A stretch of DNA of 64,000 nucleotides, from assembly GCA_963780715.1 (NCBI GenBank), contig CAWADK010000011.1:45587-109586 (forward strand), in the 5' to 3' direction. Made by a program: the position numbers and the translations under genes. Shown here piece after piece: positions 1 through 8,684 of the stretch. The first letter of the stretch is position 1. The number at the start of each line of letters is the position of its first letter. Under the pieces are notes generated by a model that made no database searches, had not been told where the DNA came from, and saw only the letters and a program-made list of their open reading frames with translations. This stretch comes from JALORV01 sp963780715. Lineage in GTDB: Bacteria > Pseudomonadota > Gammaproteobacteria > Burkholderiales > Burkholderiaceae_F.

Positions 1-68
1 GCGGACGCACAGCCCCCGACCAGGATCGAGGCGGCCAATGTGGACACGATGAACCAGTTTCGCTGCAT
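1..68 (-). CDS. Lipoprotein N-terminus, probably the next sox gene (partial)
   Basis: Only the first 22 complete codons lie in the window. They encode MQRNWFIVSTLAASILVGGC followed by A-S, a short charged start, a hydrophobic stretch and a lipobox-like V-G-G-C, so the product is probably exported and lipidated at Cys20. A GAGGAA ribosome site precedes the ATG. It follows soxZ by 40 bases on the same strand. In many sox clusters the next gene is soxA or soxX, so a Sox cytochrome is the likely identity, but no diagnostic residue is visible here. Confidence 0.6.
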   Translation of the reverse strand, partial: MQRNWFIVSTLAASILVGGCAS

Positions 69-108
69 GGGTGTTTCCTCGGTTGCGTGGGCGTGACGAA
101 CGGCGAGC

Positions 109-420
109 CTAGTTGATCGTCGCTTCGTCGGTGCGGGTTTCACCCTTGTTGTCGACCCACGTCACCGTGATCTTTTCGCCCTTCTTGGCGCCCTTGAACT
201 TGAACTGCAGGTAAGGGTTCTTGGAAACCGCCGGGCCCCACTCGGCGTTCAGCACCGGCTTGCCGGAATGGGACACCACCACGGTCTGGATGAAGTGCGC
301 CGGCACCAGGTTGCCGGCGGAATCACGGCGCTGGCCGCCTTCCATTTCGTGGCTCATCAGTACGCGCACATCGACGCCGTCGGCGGATTCAGTCGCGCGG
401 ATACGCATCGGATCAGGCAT
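109..420 (-). CDS. soxZ: SoxZ, thiosulfate-oxidation carrier subunit
   Basis: The 103-residue protein has the length and sequence character of SoxZ, with the conserved region around HFIQTVVVSHSGKPV and a C-terminal Ig-like strand region ending in TWVDNKGETRTDEA. SoxZ pairs with SoxY in the periplasm. The SoxYZ heterodimer carries sulfur intermediates covalently on the SoxY tail while SoxAX, SoxB and SoxCD act on them. SoxZ has no signal peptide of its own and in characterised systems is exported together with Tat-borne SoxY, which fits this sequence. It lies 42 bases downstream of soxY in the soxCDYZ order. Confidence 0.95.
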   Translation of the reverse strand: MPDPMRIRATESADGVDVRVLMSHEMEGGQRRDSAGNLVPAHFIQTVVVSHSGKPVLNAEWGPAVSKNPYLQFKFKGAKKGEKITVTWVDNKGETRTDEATIN

Positions 421-462
421 GGAAATCTCCTCGAGCTAGGTTTTCTGTTGGATTCGTGATCG

Positions 463-930
463 CTAGCCGCCGCAGCCGCCGAGCGTGACCTTGACTTCCT
501 TGGAAGCCGTATAGAACTTGTTGTCGGCCTTCACCACCGCGTAGACATTCGATGTCTGCCCCATCTTGATGCGGGTCGCGATGTTGGCGTCGGTGCCAGC
601 CGGAATTCCGAATCCTGCGGCCAGCGTGTTCGGGTTCTTCTCGACCAGGATGTAGATCGCCTGCGTGTTCGGGATCTTGCTGGTCACGCCGACCGGGACG
701 ACTGCACCGTTTTCGGCGATGTCAGGCGCCGTGATCATGATGTCGCCGCTTTGCGCAGCGGCGCTGCCGCCCAGCGCCTTGACCGTGTCGTCGACCGACT
801 TGGTGTCAAAGGCGGCCTTGTTCCACGCGGCCTGCTGGGCCTGCGCCTGTTCCGCTGTCAAAAGGCCTGCCGCGACCATGAGGCCGAGCACGCCACCGGC
901 ACGAACGAATTCCCTGCGATTGCGATCCAT
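463..930 (-). CDS. soxY: SoxY, sulfur-carrier protein of the Sox complex
   Basis: The protein has 155 residues. A twin-arginine signal (RREFVR at 5-10, then a hydrophobic stretch ending AQA) sends it to the periplasm. The C-terminus is the SoxY swinging arm, G-G-C-G-G, with Cys153 as the residue that carries the thiosulfate-derived sulfane during oxidation. Both hallmarks are intact, so the protein should be functional. It sits between soxD and soxZ. The 84 bases upstream, between soxY and soxD, hold no obvious gene. Confidence 0.96.
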   Translation of the reverse strand: MDRNRREFVRAGGVLGLMVAAGLLTAEQAQAQQAAWNKAAFDTKSVDDTVKALGGSAAAQSGDIMITAPDIAENGAVVPVGVTSKIPNTQAIYILVEKNPNTLAAGFGIPAGTDANIATRIKMGQTSNVYAVVKADNKFYTASKEVKVTLGGCGG

Positions 931-1014
931 CGATGTCCTCCTGCGTTCCGAGTTGTCTAACGCGTTAATGTAACTGAGCGCAAATCCAGGCGGACTCGCG
1001 CACGATTGGGGTAT

Positions 1015-2055
1015 TTACTTGGCCCCGCCAAGAATCCAGCTCGCGATGGCCTTGGCATCGCCGTCCTTGAGGGTCGGCTGTGGCGGCATCGGCACCGCAC
1101 CCCAGCTGCCCTGCCCGCCCTCCTTGATCTTCTTGACCAGGTACGCCTCGGCGTCGCTGCGGCCCTGGTACTTGCTGCCCACTTCGCGGAACGACGGACC
1201 GACGATCTTGTTGTCGACGCCGTGACACGCGGTGCAGGAGTTGTTGACGATCAGCTTCTTCGCATCGGGCGCTCCTGCCGCCGCCGCCGCAGCCGGCGCG
1301 GCCGCCACCGCCGTCTTGCCGGGCTCGTAGCGAGTCGTGTCGATGCCGCGGACCGGTCCGATCGGCCGCTTCTGCTCCGCCAGGTTGCCGTGCTGGTTGC
1401 GTGCGAACTCGGGCAACGTCGAGACGACCTTGACCTCCCTAAGGCAGTCCTTCATGCAGCTCGAACCCTGCACGTCCGGCTTGCCCTTGACGCTCGACAG
1501 CCCGTGCTGAGTCGTCATGCCATTACGGTTGGGCATCGGAACCTTGGTCAGGTTCCCGTCGTTCAGCTCGAAATCCGCCGGCACGATTTCATTGAGGTGG
1601 AGCACGTACGCCGTCACCGCATAGACCTGATCCACGGTCAGCGACTGCGGGTTGGTCCATGGCATAGCGCGGTTGATGTAGTCCCACAGTGTCGCGGCCG
1701 AGTTGAGCTTGGTGCCGACCGTGCGCACGCCATCGGCCTTGTTCAGCGCGCTGGCGCGGCCGCTTTGCAGGTCTTCCTTCTTCACGCCACCGGCGATTGC
1801 CATGTAACGATTGCTCTCGCCGAACGTGCCGTGGCAGCTCGCGCACTGGGCGTCGTAGATATCCTGGCCCTGCGCCACCGTGCCCTTGCCCTTCCTGACT
1901 CCGTGGCCGTCAGGACGTACATCGATGTCCCACCCAGCGATCTCCTGCGCCGTCGCCGTGCGCCCGAAACCGAAGCGCGGTGCATCCGTGGCCGCCGTTG
2001 TCTGCGCGCCTGCCGTCGAGGCCATGAGGCCCGCGAGGAGGAGCAGACTTCTCAT
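1015..2055 (-). CDS. soxD: SoxD-type dihaem cytochrome c, sulfane dehydrogenase subunit
   Basis: The protein has 346 residues, with a Sec signal at about 1-17 and two c-type haem sites, CASCH at 71-75 and CTACH at 274-278. The VPMPP near residue 323 offers a possible axial methionine. Two haem domains joined by a linker, encoded 4 bases after soxC, identify SoxD, the electron-accepting partner of molybdenum SoxC in the periplasmic SoxCD enzyme that strips six electrons from the SoxY-bound sulfane. The open frame extends further upstream into soxC, but the ATG at 2055 gives a proper signal peptide. An Ala-rich linker precedes the second haem domain. Confidence 0.9.
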   Translation of the reverse strand: MRSLLLLAGLMASTAGAQTTAATDAPRFGFGRTATAQEIAGWDIDVRPDGHGVRKGKGTVAQGQDIYDAQCASCHGTFGESNRYMAIAGGVKKEDLQSGRASALNKADGVRTVGTKLNSAATLWDYINRAMPWTNPQSLTVDQVYAVTAYVLHLNEIVPADFELNDGNLTKVPMPNRNGMTTQHGLSSVKGKPDVQGSSCMKDCLREVKVVSTLPEFARNQHGNLAEQKRPIGPVRGIDTTRYEPGKTAVAAAPAAAAAAGAPDAKKLIVNNSCTACHGVDNKIVGPSFREVGSKYQGRSDAEAYLVKKIKEGGQGSWGAVPMPPQPTLKDGDAKAIASWILGGAK

Positions 2056-2059
2056 GGGC

Positions 2060-3412
2060 CTAGCCAACCTGGACATTCCACACCTCCCCGTTCGGATTGA
2101 CCTGCCAGGTCTGGATTCCGTTGTTGTGATAGATCGACCGCGTGCCGCGGACCTCGCGCAATTGCGGCAGCGCCGGCTGGACGTGGCCGGTTTCATCGAC
2201 CGCCCGGCTCTGCAGCAGAGCGGGCGAGCCATCCCAGTTCCAGTCGAAACGGAAGCGCGTCAACGCTTTCGTCAGCACCGGTTCCTGCAGGCGGGCCGTT
2301 GCCCAGTTCCTGCCGCCATCGGTGGAGACATCGACGCGACGGACCTTGCCGCGTCCGCTCCATGCCAGCCCGGTGATCTCGTAGTAGCCCTTACCCTGCA
2401 GCATCTGGCCACCCGACGGCGTCGTGATGACCGACTTCACTTCCTGCACCATCGAGTACTGACGGTGCAGTCCGTTCGGCATCAGGTCGATATAGTGGAT
2501 CGCTTCCTCGCGCGTGTTCCAGGGCTTGTCGCCGACCTCGAGTCTACGCAGCCACTTCACGCTGGATACGCCCTGCACCCCTGGCACCAGCAGCCGCAGT
2601 GGATAGCCGTTTTCCGGCCGCAGCATCTCGCCGTTCTGGCCGTAGACGACCATGACGTCGTTCAGCGCGAATTCCAGCGGGATCGTGCGCGTCAGTGCAG
2701 ACCCATCCGATCCCTCGGCCAGCACGAACTTCGCATTCTTCTTGTCGTAGCCGACTTCATCGAGCAGCGTGGAGAGCGGAACGCCGGTGAACTCGCTGCA
2801 CGCCAGCATGCCGTGCGTGTACTGCACGGTCGGCACCGCGACGTTGGCCCACTCCATGCCACTGTTGGCACCGCACTCGATGAAGTGGATGCGCGACACC
2901 GAGGGAAAGCGCAGGATGTCGTCCATCGTCAGGACGATCGGCCGCCTGACCATGCCGTGGATCATCAGCCTGTGCTGCGACGGATCGATCGTCGGCATGC
3001 CCGAGTGATGCCGCTCGAAATGCAGGCCGCTCGGCGTGATGATGCCGAAGAGGTTCTGCAGCGGCGTGAAGCTCACCGACGACTGCGGCTGCGGCGTCAG
3101 CCCTGGGCTCTGGCGGCGGACGACGTTGGCCTCAAACTCCGAGGGCACGCCATAGGGCAGCGCCACCACCGGAGCTCCGAGTGCGCGCGTCCAGGGTGCG
3201 ATGTTCGGCGGCTCGAAAGGCTTTGCACCGGCCCCCTGGGCCAAGGCCCGGCCGCCGGCGACCGCGGCGACGGCACCGGCTACGGCGGCTCCGCCCTTGA
3301 GGAAACCGCGCCGCGAGCGCGCCGCGCGAATCGCGTCTGCTGAAATGTGGTTCTCGGGCGCCGCAACGACGCGCCCAGGCGAAACCGCCCTGGAACTGCC
3401 TCCCCGACTCAT
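2060..3412 (-). CDS. soxC: SoxC, molybdopterin subunit of sulfane dehydrogenase
   Basis: The protein has 450 residues. A twin-arginine signal (RRGFLK at 34-39) marks export of a folded cofactor-bearing enzyme. The sulfite-oxidase-type molybdopterin domain contains the molybdenum-ligating cysteine in FIECGANSG (Cys180), and a dimerisation domain follows (VRRVDVSTDGGRNW region). With SoxD it oxidises the outer sulfur on SoxY to the sulfone level. The start at 3412 is preferred because AGGAGA lies just upstream and the signal peptide begins there. A longer frame from 3529 would run into the regulator gene. Presence of soxCD implies complete oxidation of thiosulfate to sulfate without sulfur globules. 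Confidence 0.95.
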   Translation of the reverse strand: MSRGGSSRAVSPGRVVAAPENHISADAIRAARSRRGFLKGGAAVAGAVAAVAGGRALAQGAGAKPFEPPNIAPWTRALGAPVVALPYGVPSEFEANVVRRQSPGLTPQPQSSVSFTPLQNLFGIITPSGLHFERHHSGMPTIDPSQHRLMIHGMVRRPIVLTMDDILRFPSVSRIHFIECGANSGMEWANVAVPTVQYTHGMLACSEFTGVPLSTLLDEVGYDKKNAKFVLAEGSDGSALTRTIPLEFALNDVMVVYGQNGEMLRPENGYPLRLLVPGVQGVSSVKWLRRLEVGDKPWNTREEAIHYIDLMPNGLHRQYSMVQEVKSVITTPSGGQMLQGKGYYEITGLAWSGRGKVRRVDVSTDGGRNWATARLQEPVLTKALTRFRFDWNWDGSPALLQSRAVDETGHVQPALPQLREVRGTRSIYHNNGIQTWQVNPNGEVWNVQVG

Positions 3413-3435
3413 CGTCTCTCCTGTTGGTCGGCGCG

Positions 3436-3786
3436 CTACTTCGCTGCCGACATGAATCGCTTCAAAGTCTTGCTGGTCACCGGATGCTCTTCTTGTTGTC
3501 CGGCAATGTGTACACAGGCGGTCCGGCACAGTGTGATCACGTTCGGATCGCTGATCGAGTAGTAAACCGTCGCGCCGTCACGCCTGCGCTTGAGGACCCC
3601 GCGCCCGTACATCAGGTTCAGGTGACGCGAGACGTTGGTCTGGCTCGACCCCACCCGCTCGACGATGTCCGACACGCTGCGCTCGCCGTCGCAGATCGTG
3701 TTCAGGATCTTCAGCCGTGTCGGCTCCGCCAGCAGTCCGAAATAGCCCGACACGGTTTCAAACAGGCGATCCAGCTCGGGTTCCAA
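3436..3786 (-). CDS. ArsR-family regulator of the sox cluster (SoxR/BigR-like)
   Basis: A 116-residue winged-helix repressor. The DNA-reading helix is around SSQTNVSRHLNLM (47-59) and the wing around RRRDGATVYY (67-76). It has cysteines at 32, 87 and 91. Cys32 falls in the C-D-G-E-R-S-V segment where BigR/YgaV/SoxR-type sulfur sensors carry their first redox cysteine, and Cys87 or Cys91 may be the partner. Such proteins form an inter-thiol (poly)sulfide bridge and release DNA. The gene is 23 bases upstream of soxC on the same strand, and a perfect inverted repeat lies 11 bases before its start, so autoregulation and control of sox are likely. The sensing chemistry is inferred from the family. 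Confidence 0.88.
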   Translation of the reverse strand: MEPELDRLFETVSGYFGLLAEPTRLKILNTICDGERSVSDIVERVGSSQTNVSRHLNLMYGRGVLKRRRDGATVYYSISDPNVITLCRTACVHIAGQQEEHPVTSKTLKRFMSAAK

Positions 3787-3797
3787 AGTGCATGCCT

Positions 3798-3817
3798 ATA
3801 TGCGCAAGAACGCATAT
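3798..3817. promoter_or_regulatory. Inverted repeat, probable ArsR-type operator
   Basis: ATATGCG at 3798-3804 and CGCATAT at 3811-3817 form a perfect 7-bp inverted repeat with a 6-base spacer, just upstream of the ArsR gene start (3786). The size and AT-ended arms suit an ArsR-family dimer. A further GCGCATA half-site lies at about 3826-3832. Binding has not been shown. Confidence 0.65.
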
Positions 3818-3951
3818 GTTCCATGGCGCATACACAAATGTCAAGCGCCACCTCAGCCAGGGACCCGGATGAAGCGCTGAAGCACCCCGCGCAGTCCGAA
3901 ATCGGCTCCGGACTGCCTTTCATAACGGTACCGGCACCGCGCCAGCGGGAC

Positions 3952-3993
3952 TTGCGCAAGGTCAAGCGGCACCCATATACCCCCAGGGGTATA
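3952..3993 (+). promoter_or_regulatory. Promoter of the RND operon with CsoR/CstR-type operator
   Basis: TATACCCC (3976-3983) and GGGGTATA (3986-3993) form a perfect 8-bp inverted repeat around the two bases C-A. G/C tracts flanked by TA are the usual operator form for CsoR/RcnR/FrmR/CstR-family repressors. A possible -35 TTGCGC lies at 3952-3957, with a -10 that is either CATATA (16-base spacer) or TATACC (18), so the repeat covers the -10. The downstream operon ends in a CsoR-family gene, the likely ligand of this site. Confidence 0.65.
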
Positions 3994-4069
3994 CAAGAAC
4001 TGGCTACACTTGCGGGCTGCAGCTTCGGGTCTCACGGCCTCGGCACCGCATCAGGCGTTGGGTCATCAC

Positions 4070-5134
4070 ATGATGAAAGCAAGTTCCGTAATCGCACGCA
4101 GCACCGTCCGCCTACTCGCCGCAGCCAGCGTGGTCCTGGCTGCCGCCACGGTAAGCGCGGCCGGGCCGAAGGCGGCGGCGGCCGCGCCCGGTACTCCGAC
4201 TTACGAGGTTCGCCTGCGCGACGTCGAAGAGGTGTACGCGGCCGATGCCGTGATCGAGGCCGTGCGCCAGGCCACCGTCGCCGCGCAGATCTCCGGCACC
4301 GTTCTGCAGATCCTCGTCGACGCCGGTGACCCGGTCAAAAAGGGCCAGGTCGTCGCGCGCATCGACACCCGCGAGACCGATGCGCAGGTGGCGGCGGGCC
4401 GCGCCGGTGTGGCGCAGGCCGACGCGCTGCTGGCCCAGGCGCGCCAGAACCTGGAACGGACGAAGAGCCTGCTGGAGAAGAACTTCGTCAGCCAGTCGGC
4501 GCTGGACAAGGCGGAGTCCGACTACAACGCCGCCAAGGCCGCTGCCGACGCCGCGCGCGCGGGCCAGTCGCAGGCCGACACCGCACGCACGTATGCCGAG
4601 CTGCGCTCGCCACTCGACGGTGTGGTTACGCGCCGATTGATGGAGCCCGGCGAGGTGGCTGCGCCCGGGCGCGGCGTGGTCGCGGTCCACGACCCATCGG
4701 CGCTGCGGGCGGTGGGCAATCTGCCGCAGTACGTGTTACCCAAGACCGCGCACGCAACCCGCGCGCGCGTTGAATTGCCACAGCTGAACCGCACCGTCGA
4801 AGCGACCAGGGTCACGATTCTGCCGGCGGCCGATGCCCGCCTGTTGTCGACGCAGATCCGGGCCGACCTCCCCGGCAGCGAATCCGCGAACGTGGCTCCC
4901 GGCGCGGCGGCCAAGATCCTGGTTCCGATCGGGCGCGCCCGCAAACTGGTGATCCCCGCGGCCGCCCTGATCCGCCGCGGCGAACTCACCGCGGTCAATG
5001 TCTCGGCGAACGACGGCCAGGTCCAGTTGCGGCAGGTGCGCATCGGAGCCGCCGCTGGCGACGGCATGATCGAAGTGCTGGCCGGACTGAGTGAAGGCGA
5101 CAAGGTGCTGCCCGCTCCGCTGGCACCGCGCTGA
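4070..5134 (+). CDS. RND efflux periplasmic adaptor (HlyD/MFP family)
   Basis: The protein has 354 residues and a cleavable or anchoring N-terminal signal (RLLAAASVVLAAATVSAA). It then shows the adaptor order: a lipoyl half (VAAQISGTVLQILVDAG), an alpha-hairpin coiled coil rich in Ala, Gln and Lys (about 110-180), the second lipoyl half (ELRSPLDGVVTRRLMEPG), a beta-barrel and a membrane-proximal domain ending in GLSEGDKVLPAPLAPR. It should link the inner-membrane pump 13 bases downstream to an outer-membrane channel; no channel gene is present here. The ATG at 4070 is followed directly by a second ATG, so the exact start is uncertain by one codon. Confidence 0.92.
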   Translation: MMKASSVIARSTVRLLAAASVVLAAATVSAAGPKAAAAAPGTPTYEVRLRDVEEVYAADAVIEAVRQATVAAQISGTVLQILVDAGDPVKKGQVVARIDTRETDAQVAAGRAGVAQADALLAQARQNLERTKSLLEKNFVSQSALDKAESDYNAAKAAADAARAGQSQADTARTYAELRSPLDGVVTRRLMEPGEVAAPGRGVVAVHDPSALRAVGNLPQYVLPKTAHATRARVELPQLNRTVEATRVTILPAADARLLSTQIRADLPGSESANVAPGAAAKILVPIGRARKLVIPAAALIRRGELTAVNVSANDGQVQLRQVRIGAAAGDGMIEVLAGLSEGDKVLPAPLAPR

Positions 5135-5147
5135 ACAAGCTTTCCTG

Positions 5148-8100
5148 ATGAGCACAGCTGAACCCAAGCTCGGCATCTCCGGCCGCACCGCCAGAGCGTT
5201 CCTGCATTCGCAGCTGACGCCGCTGATCGCGCTCGTGCTGCTGCTCCTAGGGCTCTTCGCCGTCCTGGTGACGCCAAAGGAAGAGGAACCGCAGATCAAC
5301 GTGACCATGGCCAACGTGATCATCCCGTTCCCGGGCGCGGGCAGCGAGGATGTCCACAACATGGTCACGGTGCCGGCGGAGCAGGTGCTGTCGCAGATCA
5401 CCGGCATCGAGCACATCTTTTCGGTGACCCAGCCGGGCCTCGCTGTCCTGACGGTGCAGTACAAGGTCGGGCAGCCGCGCATCGACTCCCTGGTGAAGCT
5501 CTACGACACGCTGATGTCGAACCGCGACTGGCTGCCGACTCATCTTGGCGTGATGGAACCGGTCGTCAAGCCGAAAGGCATTGACGACGTGCCGATCGTC
5601 ACTCTGACGCTGCACTCGACGCGGCCCGAAGTCGGCGCCGCGGGCCTGCAGCGAGTCGCGCACGAACTCGAGATCGAGCTCAAGCGGGTGGCCGGCACAC
5701 GCGAGGTCACGACTCTCGGCGGCCCGGACAGCGTCGTGCGCGTGACGCTCGATCCGGAGCGGATGAACGCACACCGCATCACCGTGACCGACATCGAGCG
5801 CGCCCTGCGCGCGACCAATGCGTCGCTTCCGGTCGGTCAGCTGACGACCGGCAATCGCACCGTCGAAGTCCGCACCGGCCAGTTTCTGCGCAGCGCTTCC
5901 GACGTCGGGCAGCTGGTCGTGGGTCTGGCCGGCCCGACCCGCGAACGGCGGCCGATTTTCCTTGCGGATGTCGCGCGCATCACGGACGGGCCCGACACTC
6001 CGAACCGCTATGTCTGGCATGGCGCACGGGCCGACGGCAACCGGGAGTTGCCCGTCGCGGAGTGGCCGGCGATCACGATCCAGGTCTCGAAGAAGCCGGG
6101 AGAAAACGCCTCGAGCGTGGCCGACGCCGTGATGGCGCGCGTCGCTCAATTGAAGGGGCAGCTGATTCCTTCCGATGTCGTGGTGAATGAAACCCGCAAC
6201 TACGGCGCCACAGCGAACGACAAGGCGAACCAGCTGATCAAGAAGCTGATCTTCGCCACGCTGTCGGTCGTGGCGCTGGTGTGGGCGTCGCTCGGCCGCC
6301 GCGAGGCGCTGATCGTCGGCAGCGCGGTCGTGCTGACGCTCGCCAGCACGCTCTTCGCCTCCTGGGCCTGGGGCTTCACACTGAACCGGGTATCGCTGTT
6401 CGCACTGATCTTCTCGATCGGGATCCTGGTCGACGATGCGATCGTCGTGGTGGAAAACATCCATCGCCGATCGCTGATCGACCATTCGCCGCTGGCTGAA
6501 GTGATCCCGCGCGCGGTTGACGAAGTGGGCGGGCCGACGATTCTCGCTACGTTCACGGTCATCGCGGCGCTGCTGCCGATGGCCTTCGTCACCGGCCTGA
6601 TGGGACCGTACATGGCGCCGATCCCGATCAACTCGTCGATGGGGATGCTGCTTTCGCTGGCGATCGCATTCGTCATCACGCCGTGGATGGCGCTGCGCCT
6701 GCTGCCGGCCGCCCATGGCGCACCCACCGGCGGCGACAAGCTCGGCCGGCGTCTTTCGGAATTCTTCGAGCGCGTGATGCGGCCCTTCCTGCGCGGCGAC
6801 GCCGGCCGGAATCAGCGTCGCTGGCTGGGGCTGGGAATCGCGGGCGCCATCGCATTGTCGGTGCTGCTGGTGCCACTGAACCTGGTCGTGCTGAAGATGC
6901 TGCCGTTCGACAACAAGTCGGAGTTCCAGGTCGTGCTCGACATGCCGACCGGCACCCCGGTCGAGGCGACGGCGGCCGTGCTGCGCGAGATGGCGGTCGA
7001 AGTCGCGAAGCTGCCCGAAGTGACCGACTACCAGGCCTATGCGGGTCTCGCCGCTCCCATCAATTTCAATGGGTTGGTACGGCAGTACTACCTGCGCAGC
7101 GGCGGCGAGGTCGGTGACCTGCAGGTCAACCTCGTCGACAAGCACGAGCGCGACCGCAAGAGCCATGAGATCGCGCAGGCCGTGCGCCCGGCGCTGGAGG
7201 CAATCGCCAAGCGGCACGGCGGCGACGTCAAGGTCGTCGAGGTGCCGCCGGGGCCACCCGTGCTGTCGCCGATCGTGGCCGAGATCTACGGCCCGGACGC
7301 CGAGGCGCAAATGAAACTCGCCAAGCAGGTGCGCGCCGTGTTCGAGGCCACGCCGGACATCACCGCCATCGACGACACGGTGCTTGATCCCGCCGACCGG
7401 ATTGTGCTGCGCGTGGACACCGCCAAGGCGGCGCAGTACGGCATTGCGGCGTCCGAGGTCGCGCGCATCGCCCAGCTCGCGCTGGCGAGCGAGGACATCA
7501 CGCCACTGCATGACGGTGCCAGCAAGTATTCGGTGCCCGTGCGCATTGGGCTCGCCGACAGCGCGAAGGGCTCACTGGACGCGCTGCTTAAGATGAAAGT
7601 GCGCGGCCCCGACAACGTGCGCGACGAGGCCACCGGCCTGCCCTACGAGATCCCGCTGTCCGAGCTGGTCAGCCCGACGACGCTGCCGCGCGAGCGCATC
7701 CTGTATCGCAAGGACCTGCAGCCCGTCGTCTACGTCACCGGCGACGTTGCGGGCGGCAAGGGCAAGACGGACTCGCCGCTTTACGGCATGTTCGCCATGC
7801 GCGAGGCGATCGGCAGGATCGCGCCGCCGGGCGGACTGCCACTGGCCGAACGCTGGATCGCCCCGCCGGACGACCACTACTCGTCATTCGCGCTCAAATG
7901 GGACGGCGAGTGGCAGGTCACTTACGAAACCTTCCGCGACATGGGCATCGCGTACGCGGTCGGACTCGTGCTCATTTACCTGCTTGTGGTGGCCCAGTTC
8001 CGCTCGTACCTGACGCCGCTCATCATCATGGCGCCGATTCCGCTGACGATCATCGGCGTGCTCCCGGGTCACGCACTGCTCGGCGCCCAGTTCACGGCGA

Positions 8101-8453
8101 CGTCGATGATCGGCATGATCGCGTTGGCCGGCATCATCGTGCGCAACTCGATCCTGCTGGTGGACTTCATCCACCAGCGCCTCGACGAAGGGGTCGACTT
8201 CCAGGACGCGACCATCGAGGCGGCCGCCGCCCGCGCCAAGCCGATCATCCTGACGGCCGTCGCTGCGATGCTTGGCGCCTTGTTCATCCTCGACGACCCC
8301 ATATTCAACGGGTTGGCGATAGCACTGCTGTTCGGAATCTTCGTCTCGACGGCGCTGACGCTGGTACTAATCCCGGTGCTGTACTACGCCGTCAACTACC
8401 GCCGGCACTCCCGCCGAGCGGCGACATCATCGACTTCCACCGCCACTGCCTGA
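5148..8453 (+). CDS. RND family efflux pump, inner-membrane permease
   Basis: The protein has 1101 residues, typical of AcrB/MexB-type pumps, with twelve expected membrane helices in two repeats and two large periplasmic loops. Helix 4 carries the proton-relay pair Asp429-Asp430 in GILVDDAIVVVENIHRR. The second half ends in the matching helical block (IGMIALAGIIVRNSILLVDF). The start is set at the ATG before STAEPKLG because the preceding frame overlaps the adaptor gene. The substrate is unknown. Its position opposite a sox cluster and beside two probable sulfur sensors suggests export of sulfur-derived or sulfide-liganded compounds rather than drugs, which is inference from context. Confidence 0.93.
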   Translation: MSTAEPKLGISGRTARAFLHSQLTPLIALVLLLLGLFAVLVTPKEEEPQINVTMANVIIPFPGAGSEDVHNMVTVPAEQVLSQITGIEHIFSVTQPGLAVLTVQYKVGQPRIDSLVKLYDTLMSNRDWLPTHLGVMEPVVKPKGIDDVPIVTLTLHSTRPEVGAAGLQRVAHELEIELKRVAGTREVTTLGGPDSVVRVTLDPERMNAHRITVTDIERALRATNASLPVGQLTTGNRTVEVRTGQFLRSASDVGQLVVGLAGPTRERRPIFLADVARITDGPDTPNRYVWHGARADGNRELPVAEWPAITIQVSKKPGENASSVADAVMARVAQLKGQLIPSDVVVNETRNYGATANDKANQLIKKLIFATLSVVALVWASLGRREALIVGSAVVLTLASTLFASWAWGFTLNRVSLFALIFSIGILVDDAIVVVENIHRRSLIDHSPLAEVIPRAVDEVGGPTILATFTVIAALLPMAFVTGLMGPYMAPIPINSSMGMLLSLAIAFVITPWMALRLLPAAHGAPTGGDKLGRRLSEFFERVMRPFLRGDAGRNQRRWLGLGIAGAIALSVLLVPLNLVVLKMLPFDNKSEFQVVLDMPTGTPVEATAAVLREMAVEVAKLPEVTDYQAYAGLAAPINFNGLVRQYYLRSGGEVGDLQVNLVDKHERDRKSHEIAQAVRPALEAIAKRHGGDVKVVEVPPGPPVLSPIVAEIYGPDAEAQMKLAKQVRAVFEATPDITAIDDTVLDPADRIVLRVDTAKAAQYGIAASEVARIAQLALASEDITPLHDGASKYSVPVRIGLADSAKGSLDALLKMKVRGPDNVRDEATGLPYEIPLSELVSPTTLPRERILYRKDLQPVVYVTGDVAGGKGKTDSPLYGMFAMREAIGRIAPPGGLPLAERWIAPPDDHYSSFALKWDGEWQVTYETFRDMGIAYAVGLVLIYLLVVAQFRSYLTPLIIMAPIPLTIIGVLPGHALLGAQFTATSMIGMIALAGIIVRNSILLVDFIHQRLDEGVDFQDATIEAAAARAKPIILTAVAAMLGALFILDDPIFNGLAIALLFGIFVSTALTLVLIPVLYYAVNYRRHSRRAATSSTSTATA

Positions 8454-8462
8454 GGGGCCTTC

Positions 8463-8684
8463 ATGACCATCGACCGCTGGATTCGTGTCTTCGCCGGAAC
8501 CTTCATCCTCGTATCAGTGCTCCTCGGAGCGCCCGCGAGTCCGCTGTTCGTGTCGCAATGGTGGCTGGCGTTCACCGCCTTCGTCGGCGCGAATCTGCTT
8601 CAATACGGGTTCACGAATGCTTGCCCGCTCGGCTGGATTCTGAAGAAGCTGGGCGTCCCGGAGAACAAACTTGCCCACACGTAA
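8463..8684 (+). CDS. DUF2892 small inner-membrane protein
   Basis: A 73-residue protein with two hydrophobic helices (RIFAG-type segment at about 8-24 and WWLAFTAFVGANLLQY at about 33-48) and the family feature C-P-L-G-W near residue 54. DUF2892 domains occur alone or fused to rhodanese (YgaP) and are common near sulfur-trafficking genes. It is 9 bases after the pump gene and overlaps the CsoR-family gene by 14 bases, so all four genes are probably co-transcribed. The single Cys in the C-P motif could carry sulfur, but this is conjecture. Confidence 0.85.
   Translation: MTIDRWIRVFAGTFILVSVLLGAPASPLFVSQWWLAFTAFVGANLLQYGFTNACPLGWILKKLGVPENKLAHT

Noticed and set aside
1006..2100. Long plus-strand open frame opposite soxD
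   Set aside because: It mirrors soxD codons and is rich in Arg, His and Ala without any domain; a high-GC antisense shadow.
4010..4069. Earlier start for the periplasmic adaptor
   Set aside because: The extra 20 residues would precede the signal peptide and overlap the promoter region; the ATG at 4070 places the signal at the N-terminus.
5247..7511. A 754-codon minus-strand frame inside the RND pump gene
   Set aside because: His/Arg/Gln-rich with no motif, and fully inside a clear pump gene. A composition shadow.
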